Below are positions 36,469-47,938 of a DNA stretch of 64,000 nt, piece by piece. Position 1 is the stretch's first letter, and each line of letters opens with the position of its first letter. The translations under genes were made by a program, and so were the position numbers. The notes beneath the pieces are model-generated. The model made no database searches and was not told the origin of the DNA. It saw nothing but the letters and a program-made list of their open reading frames with translations. Source of the DNA: Cloeon dipterum (Eukaryota; Arthropoda; Insecta; Ephemeroptera; Baetidae); NCBI RefSeq assembly GCF_949628265.1, contig NC_088786.1, positions 3,658,001 through 3,722,000 of the forward strand, written 5' to 3'.

Positions 36469-38593
36469 GGTGACCTAGAAATACGAGCAGCGTGTCAGCA
36501 GTACCTGCATTATTTTTGCATCACGAACACATCGCCAGACAAAAAAAAAACAAAAGCGAAGACAATGTAAAACGTCCTCTACAGGTCGCATACCTGAGCT
36601 AACGCAAACAAGGTCACGGACAGAAGTTGAGTGACCTCTCCAGGCGCGGAATGCGTGCTTGTGTGTGCGATTAAATATTAGCGGCTCCCTTGGCTGGCCC
36701 CAATATTGGCTAGGAATGCGTGATTGACACGCAGCTAGACCAACATAACGCCTCCGCAGGGCAGGGCTTCGTGTCTAGGGACAGTCAGGGTCGATTCGCT
36801 GACTCACCCATGGGTGTCGGCCCTCGAGGGCTGCGTTCGCGGACAAAGCACCCGACGACGACTCGTACGGTCGGACGACAGCAGACTCAGCCGACGCCCC
36901 CTTCGCCGTCCGCGAGTCAGCAGGCAGCAGCTGGTGCTCACACTCACCGCTCGACTCGAGTCGAGAGCACAGTCCCCATCCCCACTCGAAGTCGAAGAAC
37001 ACCGCTTTCTTCTCCACTCTCCGACTCTCGTCCGTTCTTTCGGTGACACGCCAGCACGGACGAACAAAATTATACATTAAAACTTTCATTTTCGCTTCCT
37101 ATCGCTAGAAGAGGCATTTTCACACGTCTCTCTCATCTAATAAATTAATAATTTAATACTTTCTCGCTCCACCGAGTACGGTTTTTGCAATTTATACCAT
37201 ATTTTGGCATTTTTAATATCTATAAGAGCGCTAAAAACAAACAGAACGCAGCTTTTTACCCTTCATGTCCCATAGTGCAACCTATTTATAGAGTTTGCGT
37301 TAAGCTAAAATGTATTTGTATGGCTGCTGCTATGGTGGTGTAAACTACATAGTTTTGCAATTGTGCTGAATATAATCTGCAAGCCAAAACGGAACACAAA
37401 ATCGTTGAACCTCATTGAGGGAAATATTTTTAACCTCTGAAACCTATAAAACTATCTATATGATGCTTTTTAGTGAGATTAATTTTTTCCAGGTTTCCAT
37501 TTCTCATCGTGGCATAATAAATTCTACAATGCGGGTGTCGTTACTTTGATCCTTTAAGTAAACCCATTTTTCAGTTAACACGCGATTATACAAACACGTC
37601 CCGAGAAGGTGCCTCTGTGTTTGCTTCTAATATTGAATCTACTCCAAATTAGAGGTTTTATTGCCTCTGCCTTGACGTTAGGAAGAAACAAATTTAAATT
37701 TGGAATATCTTAGCAATTTCTCAATTATTGCACAATATTATGTTCAACTACTTGCGTGTTCTAAGCAACGAATATAATGAAGTGTCTGCCTGGGGTACAA
37801 CTACAAATCAATGGCTATATTCTGCGCGAATTTTACTAGAAAGGGGCAGCTAATGAGTTTTGAATTTTGAAGAGAATATGATCTAGGTCCGGACTGGACC
37901 ATGGGGTGTAGCGCGCAACGCCCGGTGCGCTCCCGCCTTGGCACCCCCTTCGATCTTATCAAAGTTGCTCTTTTCGTGCCCCCAAACCAATATTAAGTTA
38001 AATTAAACTTCTTGCACGTTATAGTCTAAAATAAAGTTATAATTTTCGTTAAAAAACGTCTATATTAAAATTCCTAGAGCGCCCCCCTCCCAAAAAAAAG
38101 AATACCCTTAAGGTGCGCCTCCACCTTGGGCCCGTCGCTCCCCTACCAAAACCCAATGAAATTTTTGTCACTAATCTTACACGTTCTCGTGGGAACTATT
38201 TCAGCTTCTCAGGCCTTCTTGCTTTACCTGCAATACAAAATTCAGCGCCGCACTATTTTTTATTCGCTCTATATAGTCGCCTTGAAAACGGTTGACTGCG
38301 CTCATTTCTTGGCGCACAAATAAAATGAAAGATTGTTTTTAGAATAACTGATAATAGGTCGTGTGTGTCGTGCCATATTGGACAAAAACAGGGGAAAATC
38401 GACTCCCAATTTTACAAAACCATTTTCAAAATTGTAACAATGGTGTGTATGATTAGCGCAAAGTGGGATTATGAGTTGGCTCCATATAAATGTCGGCTTA
38501 TCTTTCCTCAGTGTTTTATCAAAACACCTCGCTTTTATCAAGCACGTTCCTGATGCGGCAAAAAGCGACACTGTATAGAGACGATTGCACAAA
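36469..38593. other. Intergenic region with TDRD7 promoter side
   Basis: The TDRD7 promoter and 5' UTR should lie just above 36468. A CG-rich block at 36700-37050 has open frames in several frames on both strands, which is composition rather than coding. The sequence then becomes AT-rich to 37880, where a GC-rich, possibly transposon-derived patch begins. No gene was found. Confidence 0.5.
37881..38150. repeat. Possible degenerate DNA-transposon fragment
   Basis: Two GC-rich patches, 37888-37965 and 38085-38150, flank an AT-rich core. Both contain GGTGCGCNCCNCCTTGG-like strings, and the first starts with GGTCCGGACTGGACCATGGGG, reminiscent of the ends of some hAT-type repeats. Clear inverted ends or target duplications could not be found. 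This is a weak call made on composition and partial internal similarity. Confidence 0.25.
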
Positions 38594-39508
38594 ATGTCAG
38601 ACGCAGAAGAGAGTGAGGAATTTACTAATCTTTTGCTCTTTTAAGCTATTTTGTTTCCTGTAATAGGCATCATCGAGCGATATGAGCGTGCCAAAAGAAA
38701 TTTGGACCTGGTCTCGGGCGTGTGTTTCCTCATTTGCCTGATCGTGTGCCCCACTCTTTACTTCATTTTCGGAGGCTTTGTTTTCATTCTATTCCTGCCT
38801 GTGTTTCTGCTCTTGATTATCGAGATTTTGGCAACATTGGCATTGATGGTAAGGACCAATAATTTGTATTACTTCCTTTTTTAAAATGTGACCATGCATA
38901 GCTAATTTGATTTATACGGAAAATAAAAAAATTTAAATCTAAATTTAATAAATAGATCTGTTTTGAATAAAATAACACACTGCATATGGTGCTTTTTGCA
39001 CCATTGACGAATTGTTGTAACTGATATATTATATATCTTTAAGAAATAATTGAAATGTGAAGGTGAAATCTACAATGTTCAGCAAAAACTGGTCATTGAC
39101 TTGACTTAAAATTGTTCAAACACACCGATTGATACTGAATTTTCAATTATTTTTAAGGTGATGAAAAGCCGCGCGCTGAAAAGATTGGCGAACGTACGCT
39201 CTATGGAAGAATCCAGAACTCAGTCAGAATATCCTGCAGAAACCAATGAACCGAAAAAGATGCCTAAGAGAATTTCTGGCATCGTTACAATTCCACAGCA
39301 CGAGCACGCACTTCAACTCGCACAAATCCACTATGCCTACCCGGTAAGGAGTTATGAATTTTTCCAGAAAAAAGTAGATAATGAATGAATAAATTTTCAG
39401 CCTCCAAGGTACGAACAGTTGCAAAGGCCCCCTCCGTATCAAATGGTCATATTGAGTGCACCTGTGTCAAGTGTTCAACCCCAAGAGACCAGCAATTTGC
39501 GCTTCTAA
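38594..39508 (+). CDS. Small two-TM protein with PPxY tail, tandem family member A
   Basis: Four exons give 164 aa: 38594-38612 (19 nt), 38667-38848, 39158-39343 and 39401-39508. The start MSDAEES is followed by a short basic segment (ERYERAKR), then two hydrophobic helices at about 20-39 and 43-67 joined by a very short loop. A polar, basic tail follows (MKSRALKRL), ending with PPRY (130-133) and PPPY (139-142). PPxY motifs bind WW domains, as in Nedd4-type ubiquitin ligases, so the tail is probably cytoplasmic and both ends lie on the same side. Exon 1 size, intron phases (1, 0, 0) and layout equal those of the next gene downstream. I do not recognise the family. AATAAA at 39553-39558 fits a polyadenylation signal. 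Confidence 0.75.
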
Positions 39509-40059
39509 TTGTCACGAGAAGATTTAATTTTGAATTTGAATAATATTGGTTCAATAAATATTGGCTTTTACTTTTAAATTTCCCACTGTTCTTCGCACCA
39601 TTCCCTTCTGACATGCAAACGCACTCTCAAGCGCAGATAAGAAAAGAGCAAATAATAACCTTCTTAACAAACACACCTTTTACCGGAAAAGGTGGTGCAT
39701 ACCTTAGCTTTGAGGAAAAGCTAGGAGTCAGTCGCATGCAGTTTCTATTCCACATTTTTTGTCATTCTTTGAAAAAGTTAATATTTTGTTGGAAGCCCCA
39801 AGTATATATGTATTTGAGCTAGAATTATTGGCGCGATCGATTAAGACATTTGGTGGTACGCTAAGTTTCCCAGGTGACGCGCAAGATTTTCCGACCGCTT
39901 ATCTAATATTCATATCTGCGTCAGTTCTTATCTGTTCGACGCATTGATTTGGATGGGCAAACTACTCAAAAGCAGCGGCGTCGTAAATCAGTTCGCGTTC
40001 GACACTCCATCTTCTACTCACTGATAATTTGATAATCTGGCCTTAGACCAACTAAAAAC
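39509..40059. promoter_or_regulatory. Spacer between tandem genes A and B with GATA-type sites
   Basis: This 0.55-kb spacer must contain the promoter of gene B. AGATAAG at 39635-39641, CTTATCT at 39898-39904 and CTTATCT at 39927-39933 are exact GATA-factor consensus sites, with a GATAAT pair at 40022-40035 near the start codon. The short open frames at 39613-39947 overlap each other and look accidental. Confidence 0.4.
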
Positions 40060-41233
40060 ATGTCGGACGAGGGACAAAGTAAGTTTTATTTCTTTATTGA
40101 GAACTATAAAATTTATTTAATACATGAAACTTCCAGTTTTGATGCAATACTTGAAAGTACGACGGATACTTAACTTGATTTCGGGCGGTTTCTTCATGAT
40201 TTACATTATTGTTTTCCCTGCTCTCTACTTCAGCCTGCCATCCGAAGATGACTATTCCTACATTTTATACGCTCCATTGATAGTGTGCCTCCTCGTACAG
40301 ATAATCTGTGGTGCAATGATATTGGTGAGTAAGCAAGTGATTCAAACCTAACTCGTAATTTATATATGTCCTTACTGAGTGCGTCAAATTTTTTTTATAT
40401 AATTTATATTTAACCCATTTATTAACACCACAGTGCGTGGGAAAGAAAAACTCATTAACAATACTTCATTTAATTTTTTGTCTACGCCAAAAGCGCCACT
40501 ATAATCTCAACCAGTGCACGTGCACTCAAATGCTAATATAATGAGAGCGCTGCAGAGAAATTTATAACTGAACTTTAAGCAACACGAGCTGCGCGGCTGT
40601 CGAGCGAGTCACATAATCTCGAATCAAATCACGTCAATATCGAATTTACTATCAATTCGGTAATGATGTTAAAGCATTATCATTTTCATGCACTCTCGAG
40701 CGTGACATTAATGCACGAATTATATATTTGAATCCAGCATTACCGGCGAAAAGCTCTGAACGAAATCGCAGCTTGTGCAAATAACTACACACAAGTCGTC
40801 GCCCACGCACACCCCGGCACAGCCATCCCTTATCAGCACCCTGCAGGACAGCACCAGCAGAACGTATTCTATCTGCCCCCAGATGCAGTCCAACAGCTCA
40901 TCAACAGCAACCGAAATGTCGCTTCGGTACGTGCGAGCTAATATTTATAAATTAAGTGAAAATATAATGGACCGAGTTTCTCTAAAATGATATATTTTTT
41001 GCATACCTCTCTTGATAATAATACTAACATAATTAATCAATTTGCAGTTCCCAAGCCAGCATGACGTGAACCCTCCACCTTATTCGCTAGTTGTGTCCAA
41101 TGGTGATAATCAGTCAACCTCTCCTTCCCCTGCTGGATGGGTAGTCCAACCGCCCCCTTCTGCCACATCAGGATCAAACAGTTCGATACCTCATGCAACA
41201 TCTTCGCACCATTCAAGGAATGATTCGATGTAA
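40060..41233 (+). CDS. Small two-TM protein with PPxY tail, tandem family member B
   Basis: Four exons give 193 aa: 40060-40078 (19 nt), 40137-40324, 40738-40926 and 41048-41233. It starts MSDEGQ, then QYLKVRRILNLISGG leads into TM1 (about 18-37). The short loop SLPSEDDYSY precedes TM2 (about 47-69), and HYRRKAL follows at the membrane edge. The tail is rich in Gln, His, Pro and Ser, with NPPPY at 140-144, and ends in NDSM. Exon layout and phases match gene A, and both have the NLxSG string at the start of TM1, so the two arose by duplication. Divergence elsewhere is high, which argues against a very recent event. AATAAA at 41397-41402 may serve polyadenylation. Confidence 0.78.
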
Positions 41234-42232
41234 AAAAAGTGCTGTCCAAGTTATTTAAGCTTCCTCTGTGATAACCCTACGTTTTGTTTAACCATCGAGC
41301 ACACAAAATATAATATTCGCGCATTATCATCTCACAGAGATGATAGGAAATTTACCCCCTCTGTATAATTGTAAAATACTAATTTTAATCAAGTAGAATA
41401 AACATATAGTTTGTATCCAGCATGATTTTCTACTCTTTCATTGTCCTAAAATTGCTCAAACTGGGCTAGTTAATATAGTCGAGTCACAAAACTAATTCTC
41501 GTATCGATATTGAGAACCTTTTCCCTCCTTTCCAAAGCGGCTTATCAGCAAATTGGGATGTGTATAAAAGTGACAGCTTTTTTGCTGTTACTAGCCTTGA
41601 CACGATCTGGACGAGCTTATTTCCGCGACTTCGACCCAAATACGATTTTTACTATCTAATAAATCATATATACTCTATTTTATCTTCACAATAAAAAACC
41701 CATTTAATAAAGTTTGATGAAACAATCCATATATACTAACTTTCATCAAATAACCCTATAAATTAGCCTATATATAGCTGCATATTAAATTCTGTAAACT
41801 TCACCATAAAGAGAAATCGTTACGAAGAGAAGCTAAATTTAAAGGAAAGGGCTGAACGAGTTGACCTTTTAATAAGCGCAGGTCACGGGCGGACAACCGC
41901 AAAGACAAACCACAATAATATGCATGCAACAAATTATATCGCACACACACGTGCAGCAAGAAGGATTTTTCACACATTTCTAGCTAATTGCACTTCCTTT
42001 AGCTGTGTATTTTTTCATTAGAGGCCAGATTTTCCGCTCCGCTCTTATTGCATGTGCAACAATTCCCCGGTTTTTACGTGACGTCAGTTTTATTAAGCCT
42101 TCAGATAAGAGAGTTTTACAAGCAGCACACGGGCTCATCCCGAGACCTGCAACGTGAAGTCAGTGCGCCTAGTCTCGTCCCGTCGGAAGCAGTTCCTCGT
42201 AGCAAATTAGCTCCCCTTGCTTGCGCGGCAAA
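41234..42232. other. Spacer between tandem genes B and C
   Basis: Holds the 3' UTR of gene B and the presumed promoter of gene C. GATA-type sites occur at 41541-41547 (CTTATCA) and 42103-42109 (AGATAAG). No coding sequence was found. Confidence 0.45.
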
Positions 42233-44019
42233 ATGCCTTCTGACAGGATTGCTGAGGATTACAACAAAGCCAGAGGTGAAATTGACTAAATCCGTTTCTC
42301 TTGGAACTAAAGAAATATAGGGATTTAAAAGTTTAATTTGGTGAACAGACGCAGAAAGTTACGCAGTTTATTTATTTACTGGCGTCACTGAACGCGATAA
42401 AGCAAATGTAAAACCGCCTTGCACATTCCTGCGACAGTTTGATAAGTATAGGGAATGTGAAAACTTTCCTGCGATTTTTAAGAACCGCATCAACAATAAT
42501 TTTAAAGTTAATTTTTCTTTTACACTTGTCTAGCATACGTCAATAGAGTTAAATTTATCTCGTGTTTAAACCGCTTTAATTTTGTGAAAATTATTTATTG
42601 AAAAATTATAACAATTAATTATTAATAATTATCGGAGATAGCATGAAAATTAACAAGTCGACTGACTTGTGCGAGAAATACAAAAAAAGCAACGGGCCAT
42701 AATTATTTAATACTTTTATTAAGACACTTCTCTTTTTGTTCATTCCACTTGTCAGATCAGTGTACAGGCGGATTAAAGAATTTAGATTGATGATAGCAGC
42801 TAGCAGTCGATCTTGCTGATTATGCTTGCCTTATTGCCATTTTACTCACGATTTTTTTTTAATTTAATTTAAATAATAAAAAACTATACATCTCGATTCA
42901 ATGCCATTTTAGCGAAGATCTTGAAGCGGTACAGAGTGACATTTCGATTGATTGTCCTGTTCGCCATTCTGTTCGGCGTCGGGGTGATTGTGGTTGCTAT
43001 TACGATCTTCGCCGGAGCAAGCGTGGAAAATGGATCCAATAACAATCGCGAGATCATAGTCACCGTCGTGCTGGTCGCCTGCTTTTTGACTCTAGTCTCA
43101 GTTGTCCTCTCGTGCCTGCACTCGGCCAGGAAAAGTGCGCTCGCGAAGCTGGACGAACACACCACCCCTACCAGAAGACAGCAGGTATTTGAATTTTTAA
43201 ATGCGTATATAGGCCAAAAATTAAGAACATTTTCCAATGTTGACTATAGCACGTACATAGTAAATTAGTTTTTTTGTGAAATTTAGTAACAGTTTTTTAT
43301 TACAATGTGCAATAATGAAATCAGGACCAAGGAAAAGTTATAGATTTCTGATTTTGCCAAATTTCCCGACAAAAATTAAACGGCTTTTTGTTTGATTATT
43401 CGATCCAGCTCGTCGCCAATCCAATGGTGTGCGAATTATGAGGAAAACTACTTAAATTGTGGAATAAATCGTGGTTTTACAGTAAGGAGCCATTGCTCGC
43501 AGCTTGCAAATTTTTTAGCCTATTTTCAGCAACCCGGGAAAATTTTAGCTTTATCCTTTTTTTTTGATAGTATATTTCAAGTAAAAGTATTCAGGATTCT
43601 CCACAACTTTTTTTGAGAAAGCAATTTGAAAATTCGTTATTTATGCAAACTGCACCACACGTACGTTTAGCAAGTTGCACAGTTGGAGATTGGAGATTTT
43701 GTGCTTCATTTCCACGCGGCGTTTCTTATTTTAATTGAATCTGAATAACTTTTTGCAAACACTGATGCCAAATTTGTGATTTTAGGCTCCAAGCAGACCG
43801 AGGGTGAGATGCGTGAAATCAAACAACGTAGCTTCAATTGACACCCCGCCACCGTACGACTCGCTTTTTGATGTTAGAGGAATGTCCAGAAACTCCACTT
43901 TCAACAGCCCGACAGCCATTGAAACTTTCACGGTCAGCGTTTCAGACATTAACTGTTCATCAAACTCGACCACAGATGGTGATTCTGGAGGATGCACGAG
44001 TAGCTCCGCGAATGATTAA
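42233..44019 (+). CDS. Small two-TM protein with PPxY tail, tandem family member C
   Basis: Three exons are proposed, giving 182 aa: 42233-42275, 42913-43184 and 43786-44019. Exons 2 and 3 are firm. Exon 1 (MPSDRIAEDYNKAR) is inferred: it is the nearest upstream ATG with a GT donor in phase 1, the phase used by genes A and B. The segment KILKRYRVTFR precedes TM1 (LIVLFAILFGVGVIVVAITIF), a longer loop ASVENGSNNN follows, then TM2 (IIVTVVLVACFLTLVSVVLSCL). The tail contains TPPPYDSL (PPPY at 126-129) and a Ser/Thr-rich end. It is more distant from A and B and has one intron fewer in the tail. Position, topology, phases and the PPxY motif support common origin. Nothing in the sequence suggests an enzyme. 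Confidence 0.68.
43276..43580 (+). repeat. Dispersed repeat family 2, copy 1
   Basis: Lies in the last intron of tandem gene C. Its first half shares CAATAATGAAATCAG, ACCAAGGAAA and GATTTTGCCAAATTTC with 47158-47280. Its second half shares TTAAATTGTGGAATAAATC, GTTTTACAGTA and a GGGAAAATTTTAGCTTT block with 62035-62240. It therefore bridges two partial copies. No open frame was seen. Confidence 0.6.
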
Positions 44020-45357
44020 CTTTTTTGCCAATGGACTGATACAATGAAGCATTGTTGATACTTAATTTAAGTCAAATTTACCAAATTTATTATTAATGAG
44101 AAGCTTTCTTCCCACTGCAAATCTGAGCAAGTAAATAAATCAGAAAATATATTTTGAAAGTAGCTCCATGGCTCAGTTAATAATAAACGTAGTTCTAACT
44201 TATGATGTTATGACGCTATGACATGCGTACAAATGTAAATAAAACTTATCACAATAGAATGATGAGCATTAGTGTTAATTGTTGTTACTGTTGAGGGGTG
44301 CTTTTTAAATCTAGTCTTTTTCTGATTGGTTTGATTGTTGAATTATATTAATTTTCCAAATGAATTGGCCCTGGTGGAAGGTGAAAAACTGTAAGGACAC
44401 AGCTAAATTAAAATTCTAATCAGGAATGACTAAATTTGATGCCTCATGTTTGAATCATCAACACAAAAAGAATGCTTTTATGAGCCCCAACGCCTTTATG
44501 GTATACCCTTAGAGCGAATGACTAAAAGGAACAACGTAAAAGGCATGAAGTTACGTGTCAGATGTGATTTTTTTATTGTTTAAAAATTGCTTCATGGCAT
44601 GAGAATCATAAAAATGAAGATCTTTAACCTAAATCATGTGCTTTTTACTTGGTAATTCCTGTCATTTAGGTTAATTGAAAGGTCCAAGAAGTTCATTTTC
44701 CTTAAAACTTCGCCTGCGCTCTCCTCAGATCATGTTAACTTAAAACAGATATTTTATTTTGACGACCAAATATTGAAAATATGGATAACTTGGAGTAAAA
44801 TCACAATATACTTAAATTATAGTGAAATTTCTGATGTCATTTTTTTTACTGATTTTACTATATTTAAAATTAAAATTGAGTAAACTTGACAGTTTTGCAT
44901 TAAGCTTTTTTGGCATACTTCATGAAAATAATACAGATGGGATTTTTTTCAATTCATTATAAATAAATTTTAACTTAGTAGGTAATTTCAAACAAACAGT
45001 GATTGAACAAAAAATGGAGGAATATTTTCAGTGAAAACAGGGATAATAGTTGTAAGAAATCAGTGATTCATTAAGAATAGGCATATAATTTAACACAAAT
45101 TCACAAATTGTATCAGAAAAGAGGCATTTAAGTCATTATTAGATCACTTTGTGTATTTACATATTTTATCTTCAAGACAGAAGTTTAAAATCAGCAGGAA
45201 GGGAAGGGGGCGGCGCTCCAGCCCACGAACCAACTTCGGCAGTAACCTGGCCTCAGGCGAGGTTTCAGGTAACGCGTCATATGCCTCTTAGGGTTAAGAG
45301 AAAGGTCCAAGACTCAAGAGCACCTGTTAGCCGTCACTTGACAAGCAAGGGACGGCT
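44020..45357. other. Intergenic region between gene C and selenoprotein K
   Basis: AT-rich sequence between convergent genes, with no supported open frame. From about 45160 upward it is the 3' UTR of selenoprotein K on the minus strand, including its SECIS element. Confidence 0.5.
45224..45290 (-). promoter_or_regulatory. SECIS element in the selenoprotein K 3' UTR
   Basis: Read on the minus strand, ATGA (45277-45280) opens the kink-turn. A helix GTTACCTG pairs with CAGGTTAC, an apical region begins GAAACC and includes the mini-stem CCT..AGG typical of form-2 elements, and CCGAAG closes the core with the GA pair. It starts about 78 nt after the stop codon, within the range used by eukaryotic SECIS. 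The element recruits SBP2 and EFsec so that UGA at 45367-45369 is read as selenocysteine. Confidence 0.75.
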
Positions 45358-46261
45358 TTAACGACCTCATCCGCCGCCCATTGGGGGACACGGGAGACTG
45401 CTAATGGTGCCAAAGCCTCCAGTTCGTCTCGTGGGTGGCCTCGGAGGGCTAAAGCGTAATATTTTTTAATTAAGAGATATTATTTATCAGGTGAAACAAA
45501 TTCTTACCCTCCTCCAGGAGGTCTGTAGTCTCTGGAGTATTGCTTGTTTCCATCATTATCTTTGTTCAATTTAGGATTTACCAAGGTTCTGAAGCTGAAA
45601 GTTTGCAAGAAGTGTTAAAAGGTGTGTTAAATTAGCAGGAGTTCTGTGATTCACTTACAAAAGGACAATGAAGTTCAGAAATCCCCAGAACCAGTTGACC
45701 CAGGTAGACCATTTTAATGGCGAATTGCCTCCACCCACGGTGCCACCTTGAAAAATATTAGTCATCTTTATTTTGTTTATAATATTCAATGTTTTTACAA
45801 AATGAAACAGAAATATTTTTAATTTAATAAATTTCACTAAAAAAAATTAATCAACTCCTGCAGTAAAAAGGGAATTAATTTACTCATTTGCATCCGAGCC
45901 CATTTTTTTATTTTGAAAACAGCTTTGTAAGTGTTCACCAAAACATCAATTTATTTTAGCTGTTCTCAACCCTATTGACGCTGACGCATGCCAAGCAATT
46001 TGGCTGCTGGGGGCTGGGGCTTCGAACACATGATCTGGCCATTCAAATGACGAAATGAAATAAGTTTGACGCGAGAAGCGACTGCGACGAGTGTCAAAAT
46101 CTGAAGGATTCTGGACCATTTGAAACGAGAGCAGACCAAGTTTGGACTTCTTAATATTCCACGTAAGTCTGCAATGAATGCAATTATGTACTTAAAGAAA
46201 CCCCAACGTCATCCTAGAAATTGTAAAGACTCTCTTTCTCACCTGCTGACACGTAAACCAT
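45358..46261 (-). CDS. SELENOK: Selenoprotein K with in-frame UGA (selenocysteine 92)
   Basis: Four exons give 94 aa, the same length as human SELENOK: 46243-46261, 45659-45746, 45508-45594 and 45358-45448. The start MVYVSAG matches the family start MVYISNG. A single TM segment is near WFWGFLNFIVLFFRTL, followed by a basic, glycine- and proline-rich tail (RPPGGGPPRPPTRR). The end reads PPMGGG, then UGA, then Gly-Arg and TAA, the family's C-terminal UGR, with Sec at residue 92 as in human. The UGA is at 45367-45369, and a SECIS-like fold follows in the 3' UTR. The protein resides in the ER membrane and in mammals supports ERAD and palmitoylation with DHHC6. A conventional annotation stopping at UGA would lose the last residues. 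An ATG at 45763-45765 was rejected as start because it lies before the exon 2 acceptor. Confidence 0.93.
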
Positions 46262-47938
46262 GGTTTTTCTTTTAACGTCGACCACCAATAAACGTCTTGT
46301 CAGATCTAGAAAGGAATGACGCTTGAAATAGTATATCGATAAAGGGTAAAACGCGGAAGTGTACCTTTCAATGTCGACGAGGAAAATGCTAGATTCTTGA
46401 AGAATAATATTATTTCAATGCTAACTCTATTGCATTATGTTTTCCCTTAGCAAAAATATCAACAGTCATCAGCAGTTTCATTCTAAAACCTCCTTGGTTA
46501 TTTCGAACAAATGAGCATCGATCGCGCGAAAGGAAAAGGGGCCGATGTTCGTAAAGAACAGCACACTACATAGCAGCGTTGACTGACAGTAGACAAATTA
46601 ATAATGTATAATAATGTTTCTAAATTAATATAACAATAAGTGAGCACGGAGCAGTAGAGGGATAATGGAAATTAAATTTTACATTAAATTTACACTTTTT
46701 ACTTATCAGTGTATTATATTTTTGGTGCAGACTAATAATAATTATTGTAAGATTATGATGTTCTGTCTGTCAGCGTTTTCTGGCTATATATTCACCCAGT
46801 TTTTAACGTTTATAAGTCTTTTAAAATAACGAGAGCAAGAAAAGATAAAGAAATTAAAATTAAAATAAAAAAAAACACACACACACAAAGCTATTATGAC
46901 ATTACATCATTTCGCACAATCTTTGTTCATCAGAAATTAATTTATCTATCATTATTTCGTTATTTCTTCTTATTTTTTCCTTTCTTCAGATTGAACGGTT
47001 AATTTGAATAAAAAAAATCATAAAACTTTAATGACACCGTATTACTAACAATTCAATCGAATGAAATAATCGAAATAATAAATTAGAGCTTTACAGGCAA
47101 ACAATTAAGAACAATTATTTGCGTTGCTGGCTTTAGAAAGTGGTTCATTCAGTTAATTGTTTGTGAAATTTAGCTAAAGTTTATCTGTAGAATATTATGC
47201 AATAATGAAATCAGAACCAAGGAAAGTTAAATTTCAGATTTTGCCAAATTTCGTGAAAAATTAAAAGGTTTTTGTTCCTCTTATGGTCCTTTTTTCATGT
47301 TGGATTGAAATTCCGGATATTTTCCTCAAAGCTAAGGTTTTTTATTAAGCTTGACCAGTTTCTTATTGTGAAATTATTAATGTTTTTGTTCTAATGTTTT
47401 TCCGTTCATGAAATAGGGCTTTGGGTTGAAGCCAAAACGGGTTGAGCTTAATATAGCTTCGAGGAAAATGTCTGATAAAAGTTATTTTTCACAAATTTTC
47501 TGTAAAAGCTTTACTTAATTGTGTATCGTTGCAAAACATATGTTATTTATTCTCATGCCGATCAGAAGTACACGAATAATATTTTAATATCCGCCTTTTT
47601 TATTCTCATTTTGTGAACTCGTGTTTTTTGATAAATTTGTTTGTAGAAAGCGTAATATAGGCTTCTCTCTAAAAAACAATTTTAAAATAGTAAATAATAG
47701 AATTTCTAGTGAGTAGGAAATTGGTTATTGCGCGTGTGTAAGCGTAACACTTAAAGTTTGTTTACTGATCTGTTGATCAAAGGTCAAAAGTTAAACTGAT
47801 TCGAGTTGTTTAATTGGTTGGCAGGCAGCAAAGATACTGATTGTGTGGTAGGCGCGTATCAACTGTAAAATAGTTGAGCCAACTGGGAAGCTCTAAAATA
47901 AAACTCTATTATTTACCACAGACTGAATTGGAGAGAAA
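46262..47938. other. Intergenic region, selenoprotein K / S28 peptidase
   Basis: Contains the divergent promoters of both genes. It is AT-rich, with a short CA repeat at about 46874-46887 and repeat family 2 copy 2 at 47158-47280. No coding sequence was found. Confidence 0.5.
47158..47280 (+). repeat. Dispersed repeat family 2, copy 2 (partial)
   Basis: Aligns with the first half of copy 1 (43276-43395) in the same orientation. It starts at GTGAAATTTAG and continues through GCAATAATGAAATCAG, ACCAAGGAAAGTT, GATTTTGCCAAATTTC and AAAATTAAA, with small gaps. Confidence 0.65.

Noticed and set aside
36720-37046. 108-codon open frame in the CG-rich block above TDRD7
   Set aside because: Several frames on both strands are open here and the peptide is low-complexity. 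There is no similarity and no splice context.
45747-45765. Alternative selenoprotein K start (MTNIFQ)
   Set aside because: This ATG lies in the intron before the AAG acceptor. The exon at 46243-46261 gives the family start MVYVSAG in the correct phase.
46874-46887. Short CA dinucleotide run
   Set aside because: Too short to list as a separate repeat feature.
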